From JBMNEH01 sp050948665 (lineage in GTDB: Bacteria > Bacillota > Clostridia > Christensenellales > UMGS416): a DNA stretch of 64,000 nt. The translations under genes and the position numbers were made by a program. The DNA is taken from NCBI GenBank assembly GCA_050948665.1, contig JBMNEH010000001.1:1984001-2048000 (forward strand), read 5' to 3'. Positions 58,290-64,000 of the stretch are shown piece by piece. Position 1 is the first letter of the stretch. Each line of letters begins with the position of its first letter. The notes under the pieces were generated by a model. The model worked only from the letters and a program-made list of their open reading frames with translations, made no database searches and had not been told where the DNA came from.

Positions 58290-60725
58290 ATGAAACGATA
58301 TTTATTCAATGACGGGTGGCTGTATAGTGCAGGTGCCACCGGCTCTCTGGCGGCTTTTCTGAGCGACATTGCCCCTCCAGTACCCGTGACCCTGCCCCAT
58401 GACGCACTGATCGGCACGGAACGCGTTGAAGATCAGAGTCTGAATCCTGTTGCCTTCTATAAAGGCGTCAATATGAGCTACTCCAAGGAAATCCAGCTGA
58501 CTGAGGAATGCCTGAAGGATAAGACCTATATTCTGGAGTTTGAAGGCGTTTACCAGATGGGTTATCTGTATGTAAACAATGCATTCGTTGGTGAATGCAA
58601 GTACGGCTACGGCAACTACTTTCATGACATTACCCATTATTTGAAACCGGGCAAGAATGTCATCAAGATGACCGTTAAAAACGGCGGAAATCCCGCGGGC
58701 CGTTGGTATACCGGTGGCGGCATCTATCGGGACGTGAACCTGTATGTGGCCGACAAGCTGCATATCAAGGTCACCGGGACCCGCGTTTCCACCGAGGATG
58801 TGGATGACGTTATGGCGACGCTGAAGGTCATCGTACCCGTAGAGAATAAGACCGACAGGGTCATGGACGCCGTGATCGTCAATGAAGTTCTCTGCGATGG
58901 TGGCCATGTAGTTTCTTCCGCCCGTGCGCCCATCACCCTGCTGCCCGGCCAGGAAGAAGATGTCCGACTGAGAATGGTGGTGGAAGAGGCTAAGCTGTGG
59001 GATGAATTCACCCCCAATCTGTATACCATCCGCACCACCCTGTATAAGGGCGAGGAAGTCTGCGATACCTTTGAGGATCAGTTCGGCATCCGTAAGCTGC
59101 AACTGGATGTGAAGCGCGGCTTGCGTATCAACGGCAAGACGGTCAAGTTCCGCGGCGGTTGCATCCACCATGACAACGGAGTCCTAGGCGCCGCTACTTT
59201 TGAAGCGTCCGAAGAGCGCCGTGTCCGCCTGATGAAGGAAGCCGGCTACAATGCCATCCGTATGGCGCACCACCCCATGAGCAAGGCTATGCTCCGCGCC
59301 TGCGACAGACTGGGCGTATATGTTATGGATGAGTTCTCCGATGTCTGGTGCACGACCAAGGCCGAATTCGATTACGGCTTGAACTTCGCTACCAACTGGG
59401 AGCTCGACGCCAAGAACCTGGCCTACAAGGACTATAACCATCCCTCCGTGATCTTCTACTCCATCGGCAACGAGATTCCCGAAACCGGCAACAAGTTCGA
59501 CGCCGCCTGGGGTAAGAAGTTGACCGACGCCATCCGCTCCGTGGACGATACCCGCTATGTAGTGAACTCTGTGAACCTCCTGCTGTCTATCATGGGCCGC
59601 ATGGATGAGATCATTGCCTCTATGGGTATCGGCGGAGACGAAGGCGGTGACAACAAAGAAATCAACTCCCTGATGTCGGATCTGGGCTCGGTTATGGGCG
59701 AGCTGTCAAAGCATCCCATCGCTTCCGCCGCAACGGAAGAGGCGTTTGCCCAGGTGGATATCTCCGGTTATAATTATTCCGAAGACCGTTATGAATCCGA
59801 TTGTGTTCAGTTCCCCAACCGTATCATGGTCGGTTCCGAGACCTTCCCCAACAAGCTGGCAAAGAACTGGGAGATCATCGAACGGCTACCTAACGTAATC
59901 GGCGACTTCGTGTGGACCTCCTGGGACTACCTGGGCGAGGTCGGCATTGGCCGTATCACCCACAAGGGCGAGGAAGCTTCCTTCGCAGCACCTTACCCCT
60001 GGCGAATCGCGGACTGCGGCACCATCAATATCAATGGTGTCCGTCAGCCGGTTTCCTACTGGCGTGAAATCGTCTGGCGCCTGCGCAAGGAACCTTTTAT
60101 CGCTGTTCGACCCCCTGCATATTACAAGGTCGACATCAATCCCACCATGTGGGGCTGGTCTGACAGCCGCATTTCCTGGAATTGGCCCGGTTACGAGGGC
60201 AAGCCCATTGAGGTAGAAGTCTATGCGGATGCAGACGAGGTTGAACTGTTTGTGAACGGCGCATCCCAGGGCGTGAAAAAGGTCGGAGAGGAAGTACCCT
60301 TCTTCGTTAAGTTCGACACTGTTTACACTCCCGGCGATGTCAAGGCTGTTTCCCGCAAGGGTGACGAAACTTATGAGTGGGTGCTGAAGACCGCATCAGA
60401 CGATGTATCCTTAGCTGTGTCCGCCGAATGCACTGCAATCAAGGTGCAAACGGAAGTTGGTTACATCAACGTGACCGTGGTAGACGACGACGGAGTCTGC
60501 AACCCGGTTAAGAATGTGCCAATCACTGTGGAAGTGGAAGGCGGTGTCATTGCTGGTATTGGCAGTGGCGATCCTAAGTCTATTGAGAACTACACAGGCA
60601 ACACCTGCGTGACCTATGAGGGCCGTGCACTGGTGGTCGTCCGTGGCTTCGAACCCGGTACGCTGACGGTAAAGGTCAGCGCCGAGAACCTGGAGACTAA
60701 GACCGTCCGAATAGAAGTCAAGTAA
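58290..60725 (+). CDS. GH2 beta-galactosidase/beta-glucuronidase-like enzyme
   Basis: An 811-aa cytoplasmic enzyme. An N-terminal jelly roll (MKRYLFNDGWLYSAG, PVTLPHDALIG) and an Ig-like domain are followed by a TIM barrel that starts at FRGGCIHHDNGVLGAATFE. The acid/base is E in FYSIGNEIPETG, and the nucleophile probably E in MVGSETFPN. C-terminal beta domains (EVEVYADADEVELFVNG, VEVEGGVIAGIGSGD) are typical of bacterial GH2 galactosidases with DUF4982. An earlier ATG at 58272 overlaps the ribosome site AAAGGAG of the preferred start. It would hydrolyse the sugar imported by the upstream ABC system or a small glycoside of it. Confidence 0.87.
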   Translation: MKRYLFNDGWLYSAGATGSLAAFLSDIAPPVPVTLPHDALIGTERVEDQSLNPVAFYKGVNMSYSKEIQLTEECLKDKTYILEFEGVYQMGYLYVNNAFVGECKYGYGNYFHDITHYLKPGKNVIKMTVKNGGNPAGRWYTGGGIYRDVNLYVADKLHIKVTGTRVSTEDVDDVMATLKVIVPVENKTDRVMDAVIVNEVLCDGGHVVSSARAPITLLPGQEEDVRLRMVVEEAKLWDEFTPNLYTIRTTLYKGEEVCDTFEDQFGIRKLQLDVKRGLRINGKTVKFRGGCIHHDNGVLGAATFEASEERRVRLMKEAGYNAIRMAHHPMSKAMLRACDRLGVYVMDEFSDVWCTTKAEFDYGLNFATNWELDAKNLAYKDYNHPSVIFYSIGNEIPETGNKFDAAWGKKLTDAIRSVDDTRYVVNSVNLLLSIMGRMDEIIASMGIGGDEGGDNKEINSLMSDLGSVMGELSKHPIASAATEEAFAQVDISGYNYSEDRYESDCVQFPNRIMVGSETFPNKLAKNWEIIERLPNVIGDFVWTSWDYLGEVGIGRITHKGEEASFAAPYPWRIADCGTININGVRQPVSYWREIVWRLRKEPFIAVRPPAYYKVDINPTMWGWSDSRISWNWPGYEGKPIEVEVYADADEVELFVNGASQGVKKVGEEVPFFVKFDTVYTPGDVKAVSRKGDETYEWVLKTASDDVSLAVSAECTAIKVQTEVGYINVTVVDDDGVCNPVKNVPITVEVEGGVIAGIGSGDPKSIENYTGNTCVTYEGRALVVVRGFEPGTLTVKVSAENLETKTVRIEVK

Positions 60726-60773
60726 ACAGATTTCCCGGCATAAGGCATGCGCCCCCGTGACGGGAAGAAAGTG

Positions 60774-60809
60774 AAAAAGCACACAATCTGTTGATTGTGT
60801 GCTTTTTTT
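60774..60809 (+). terminator. Terminator of the ribose-type ABC/GH2 operon
   Basis: A perfect 15-bp stem (AAAAAGCACACAATC / GATTGTGTGCTTTTT) with a TGTT loop and T run, 49 bp past the GH2 stop. Confidence 0.93.
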
Positions 60810-60817
60810 ATGCGTTC

Positions 60818-60899
60818 TTATTTTGCGTCCAGCCTTCGTCAAAAATCCCTTTAATCAAGGCATTTTAACAGTTTTTTACTTTCCTTCTGTTTGCGGAAC
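60818..60899. repeat. Direct repeat R2, left copy
   Basis: About 80 bp found again at 63336-63413. Shared words are TTATTTTGCGT, TAATCAAGGCNTTTTAAC and CTTCCNTCTGNTTGCGGAA-like sequence. Both copies lie just behind a strong hairpin terminator. Confidence 0.75.
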
Positions 60900-60983
60900 A
60901 AGCAGGCATATCATGCCCTGCACCCAGAAAACAGGATAACCTTCTTACTGACCGTACGAGTTGCTCACATGCAGACAAAGCAT

Positions 60984-61260
60984 CAGCAGATTTTGATAGA
61001 AAGTCTGTTGCCTTTTTTATGCTCAAAACCGCTTCAAATACTTGAAAACAGGTGCTTTTTTCGTTTTTGAATCATATTGTCTGTGAAACAACCCGTCCCG
61101 GAGTCATTTCCGGGACGGGTTTTTTGTTTTTGGGGTCGCGGCGGACTTTTTCAAAAGTAAAGTTTGCATTGTGTGGTTATCGCTTGCTTTATGTAATTAC
61201 GTTATTAGTCCAATTGCTTTTTAATACTTGCTTGTCAATAGTAGGCAGAACTGCTTCTCT
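60984..61260. repeat. Direct repeat R1, right copy
   Basis: Same orientation as 52285-52600, starting inside the tRNA-Ser terminator sequence (CAGCAGATTTTGATAGAAAG versus CAGCAGACTTTGATAGAAAG) and ending after GTTATTAG. It contains an intact terminator hairpin. The remainder of 60810-61472 holds no recognisable gene. Confidence 0.85.
61091..61126 (+). terminator. Strong hairpin terminator within R1 right copy
   Basis: Stem ACCCGTCCCGGA / TCCGGGACGGGT, 6-base loop, then TTTTTG. The left R1 copy has a degraded version at about 52400. Confidence 0.85.
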
Positions 61261-61472
61261 ATTGCATAAAGCCTTTCCTGTATATGATTAACTGATATTT
61301 GTAACAAAAACCACATTAATGAAACTTATATTCATCCCGGAGGTGAGTAACCTTGATACCATAGCAGGACTTACAAACTTTCTAATTTGCATCGGTTTAC
61401 GGACTTTATCCTGTTTTTTGTCGTACCTTTTTCCCTTATTTGATTTTCAATATCTTTGAATTCCCTTCAATG

Positions 61473-62366
61473 TCAATTTAATATTTTATGACAGTGATGA
61501 AGCCCACCATTCTTATCTGCACGGCAATGTTCTTCATGACATTTCTCAGTCTTGCTTTCTAATTCCAGAGTTACGTGACCAATACCATTTTCCTTCAATT
61601 TTTCACGAACATGTTCCTTAATGATCTGCACGTCCTCATCAGTAACGATATGCATGGTAGCATAATTGCTTTGACCGTCCATGCTCCAGATATGAATGTG
61701 ATGAACATTCACCACACCTTCGATTTCAGAAACACGCTCTCGGATTTCTTCAACGGAGATTCCGTTCGGAATCTTTTTCAGGAATAAATCCAAAACTTCT
61801 TTCATGGTTTTCATGGAATTGATTAGAATAAACGACGCCACGCCAATGGACATTACTGGGTCAAGAATAGAAATATCGGTGAAGCGCATAACCACTGCGC
61901 CAATCAGAACAACGATCCATCCCAGCACATCCTCCATCATATGAAGATTGACTGCTTTCTGATTCATAGAATCTCCTTCATGAGTTACATGTGCTGCCAG
62001 AGAGTTTATCAAGACACCTACAATGGCAAAAATGATCATTCCATTGTAATTGATTTCTACGGGATTAAAGATACGCTGGATCGCAGTGTAGATGACTATC
62101 GCGGAGCCAAACAGCAGAATCACCGTTGTAATCACGCTACCAAGAACAGAATAGCGGGCATATCCATAGGTGTATGTTTCATCCGGTTGTTTTTTACTCT
62201 TCCTCTCCAAAAAATAGGAGACGCCAATGCTGGCTGCATCGCCCACATCATGCATTGCATCGGAAATAATTGCTACACTGCCTGTGATGGCTCCACCAAT
62301 AAACTCAAAAATGGCGAAAGAAAGATTAAGCAAAAATGCGATTAAAATTTTCCGTTCTGTTTTCAT
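61473..62366 (-). CDS. Cation diffusion facilitator (CzcD/ZitB-like)
   Basis: A 297-aa exporter with six helices (ILIAFLLNLSFAIFEFIGGA onward), the metal-site motif SDAMHDVGDAASIG in helix 2, and a second site HVTHEGDSMNQKA in helix 5. The cytoplasmic domain (EGVVNVHHIHIWSMDGQSN) precedes a His/Cys-rich tail (KCHEEHCRADKNGGLHHCHK). It expels Zn, Cd, Co or a related divalent metal by proton exchange. The ATG at 62366 follows GGGAG. The frame continues to 62468, but that part contains the operator palindrome. Base composition is more A+T-rich than most neighbours, suggesting transfer. Confidence 0.9.
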   Translation of the reverse strand: MKTERKILIAFLLNLSFAIFEFIGGAITGSVAIISDAMHDVGDAASIGVSYFLERKSKKQPDETYTYGYARYSVLGSVITTVILLFGSAIVIYTAIQRIFNPVEINYNGMIIFAIVGVLINSLAAHVTHEGDSMNQKAVNLHMMEDVLGWIVVLIGAVVMRFTDISILDPVMSIGVASFILINSMKTMKEVLDLFLKKIPNGISVEEIRERVSEIEGVVNVHHIHIWSMDGQSNYATMHIVTDEDVQIIKEHVREKLKENGIGHVTLELESKTEKCHEEHCRADKNGGLHHCHKILN

Positions 62367-62419
62367 AATTTCTCCCATATTGACTTTTGATGAATTCGGC
62401 AGTATGATGCGTCTATTAC

Positions 62420-62434
62420 CGAACAATTTGTTCG
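62420..62434. promoter_or_regulatory. Palindromic operator between the cation exporter and TetR genes
   Basis: CGAACAATTTGTTCG, a perfect inverted repeat with a three-base centre, lies in the divergent promoter region. A TetR dimer binding here could repress the exporter and perhaps itself. Confidence 0.6.
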
Positions 62435-62530
62435 ACAATAGCATACTTGTGGCAGGCGGTAAAAACAATATGTAATTGGTTGCGCTTGTACACTACTGAA
62501 CATTTTTAAAAATATGTATGGAGAAATAAT

Positions 62531-63112
62531 ATGGATAGACGACAGAGAAAAAGCAGAGAAGCAATCTTTGCAGCATTTTCAAAACTATTATCTAATAAGA
62601 GTTTTTCGCAAATCACAGTAAGAGAAATTGTCGAGCTGGCTGACATAGGCAGAGCTACGTTCTATTCTCATTTCGAGACTAAGGATGATCTTTTAAAAGA
62701 ATTATGCAAGGAATTATTTTGCCATATATTTGATTCCACAAAAGAGCATGGCCATACACATTGGCATATTTTTGAATGTGATGCTCCTGGCTCGATTTTT
62801 TTGCATTTGTTTCAGCACTTTAGCAGAAACGACAATCATATTCTAGAATTGCTTTCCGGTCAGAATAATGACCTGTTTCTGGGATATTTCAAAGCAGGTC
62901 TTGTGGACTTGATTGAAAACCAATTAGAAGCCTTTGAAATCCGCATTCCACCGGAATTGCCGAGAAATTTTATGGTGAATCACATAGCTGCGACTTTTGT
63001 TGAAACAGTTCGTTGGTGGACAGAAAATAATATGCAGGAATCTCCTGAATTAATTACAAAATACTTTTTGCTTTCCATTCACTCACCAGGTCAATTCGCA
63101 TTGGTGAAATAA
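62531..63112 (+). CDS. TetR/AcrR-family regulator
   Basis: A 193-aa protein with the TetR DNA-binding domain (RQRKSREAIFAAFSKLL, ITVREIVELADIGRATFYSH, FETKDDLLKELCKELF). The C-terminal ligand domain has several His residues (HGHTHWHIFECD) that might bind metal. It is divergent from the cation exporter and probably controls it. The ATG follows GGAG eight bases upstream. Confidence 0.9.
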   Translation: MDRRQRKSREAIFAAFSKLLSNKSFSQITVREIVELADIGRATFYSHFETKDDLLKELCKELFCHIFDSTKEHGHTHWHIFECDAPGSIFLHLFQHFSRNDNHILELLSGQNNDLFLGYFKAGLVDLIENQLEAFEIRIPPELPRNFMVNHIAATFVETVRWWTENNMQESPELITKYFLLSIHSPGQFALVK

Positions 63113-63304
63113 TGGACTTAATGCGTTATAATGATAAGGCTTATAGTTCAAAGGTAATAGACAAATATTTGGAGAAGAATATAAAAATATTTTCTCTTAA
63201 ATATAGAATCGTGCAACCCTAATCGTTTGTTTTGCGCTCATGACTTTCATTTTGCACCCATAGCCAAAAAATCTATCAATATGTGCTTTCTTTCTTCTGG
63301 GCAC

Positions 63305-63340
63305 AAAACGCCGGCATTGAATCAATACCGGCGTTTATTT
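63305..63340 (+). terminator. Terminator-like hairpin downstream of the TetR gene
   Basis: AAACGCCGG / CCGGCGTTT extended by ATTG / CAAT with single mismatched bases, followed by ATTTTG. It lies 190 bp past the TetR stop. Confidence 0.6.
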
Positions 63341-63413
63341 TGCGTTCCACCACCTTCAAAAACCCTGTAATCAAGGCGTTTTAACGGTTCAACTTCCCTT
63401 CCGTCTGCGGAAA
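63336..63413. repeat. Direct repeat R2, right copy
   Basis: Counterpart of 60818-60899 in the same orientation. The two copies bracket the cation-exporter/TetR segment and the right R1 copy. Confidence 0.75.
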
Positions 63414-63693
63414 CCCGATGTGTTCCTACGCCGGTCTATCTGTCTATGCTGTGCAGCTTTTACGTGAAAAGAGACGGACAAAACACCCCATGCATATATG
63501 GAATGTATATGGCAGAGCCATCGGGTTGCGGCAGCGCGACGCTTGCGCTGCTATGAACCGGCGGCCGATCGCATGGGCGGGCATACGATAATACATCAAA
63601 GTTCCTGTGTGTATTTATAGTTTTATGCAGCTGTGATATAATATAAAAAATAGTTCATATTGCCAAATCGTTCGTGAAAGAGGAATGCGGAAG

Positions 63694-63897
63694 ATGGATC
63701 AGCGTCTCGTTGGAAAAACTCCGGGCATCATTCATGCAACGGTATTTACCGCCAATACCGTTGCCCCATACTGCAGGAGATCCTCCCCGAGGTTGCGGAG
63801 ATGATACCATACAGCGCGATAATTTGAGGGCACAGTCCGGGATCAAGGCAGACCCTTGCGGGATCAGAAAAAACATCTTACCGAAAATGAAAATTTA
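63694..63897 (+). pseudogene. Possible relic of an Asp/Glu-racemase-like gene
   Basis: A good start (GAGGAATGCGGAAG before ATG) leads into MDQRLVGKTPGIIHATVFTA, a racemase-like N-terminus. Reading must then change frame to ILQEILPEVAEMIPYSAI and again to DDTIQRDNLRAQSG, segments that occur in this order in Asp/Glu/hydantoin racemase-like proteins. No single frame covers them, and the rest of the gene is missing. The family call is tentative. Confidence 0.45.
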
Positions 63898-63968
63898 AGC
63901 GCAATGCGCTTAAAACCATAGCCGGGTAATAAATCAACGCTCCCTGATGTGGAGAGAAAGGTAGAACG

Positions 63969-64000
63969 ATGAACGAACAGGTATCGGTTTCTGTAGACGC
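63969..64000 (+). CDS. Start of an unidentified gene (runs off the window)
   Basis: An ATG preceded by GAGAGAAAGGTAGAACG opens a frame reading MNEQVSVSVD up to the edge. Only about ten codons are visible, so no family can be named. Confidence 0.45.
   Translation, partial: MNEQVSVSVD

Larger units (their letters stand above)
63113..63693. other. Gap with terminator and repeat, no gene seen
   Basis: Holds the hairpin at 63305 and repeat R2. The first 190 bp are A+T-rich; from about 63410 the composition returns to that of the G+C-rich parts, which may mark the edge of a transferred segment. No open frame with a ribosome site was found. Confidence 0.5.

Overview
The window looks like chromosomal DNA of an anaerobic, fermentative member of the Bacillota, most likely a gut- or digester-type clostridial lineage. 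The reasons are strong AGGAGG-type ribosome binding sites, TTG starts, YesM/YesN two-component regulation next to LplB/YtcP-type ABC importers, YesL, butyrate kinase and phosphotransbutyrylase homologues, ferredoxin-type redox subunits, and tRNA genes with encoded CCA. Most of the window is G+C-rich; the cation exporter and TetR genes near the right end are clearly more A+T-rich. No CRISPR array, intact transposase or rRNA gene was seen. Three tRNA genes (Val, Arg, Ser) each have a good promoter and a terminator hairpin.

Layout. 1-4.1 kb: the start of an alpha-L-rhamnosidase, a decayed GH94 phosphorylase and a GH-A clan hydrolase. 4.2-6.5 kb: an AraC regulator, a serine-recombinase relic and tRNA-Val. 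6.7-13.3 kb: a heparinase II/III-like lyase; a translationally coupled operon of iron-type alcohol dehydrogenase, amidohydrolase and URO-D-family protein; and a NahK-like sugar kinase. 14.2-18.9 kb: a three-gene redox module (FrdA-like flavoprotein, NuoG/GltD-like fusion, NuoF-like subunit without its nucleotide-binding part). 19.2-26.7 kb: a C-glycoside deglycosidase locus (DgpA-, DgpC- and DgpB-like proteins) behind an AraC-GH39 fusion regulator, plus a flavodoxin-like reductase and a second Gfo/Idh/MocA enzyme. 26.8-31.4 kb: an unusual operon of butyrate kinase, thiolase, DUF35 protein, acyl carrier protein, phosphotransbutyrylase and holo-ACP synthase. 31.7-44.4 kb: YesN/YesM, an oligosaccharide ABC importer, GH5, two tandem carboxylesterases and YesL. 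44.6-50.0 kb: a four-gene operon of two URO-D-family paralogues, a QueT-like transporter and a GH2 beta-mannosidase. 50.2-52.3 kb: a large membrane protein and tRNA-Ser. 53.3-60.7 kb: a ribose-type sugar ABC importer with a GH2 enzyme, bracketed by a diverged direct repeat of about 300 bp. 61.5-64 kb: a cation exporter with a divergent TetR regulator, a racemase-like relic and the start of another gene.

Read together, the genes suggest a catabolic island for decorated plant glycosides. Several uptake systems and hydrolases trim sugars and esters, the Dgp-like set would cleave C-linked sugars, and the redox module, URO-D proteins and thiolase/ACP/Ptb/Buk operon could act on the released aglycones or acyl fragments. 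The Dgp assignment rests on three adjacent families and is fairly strong; the links between modules are inference. The ACP-containing thiolase/kinase operon and the Dgp locus are the best candidates for new biology.
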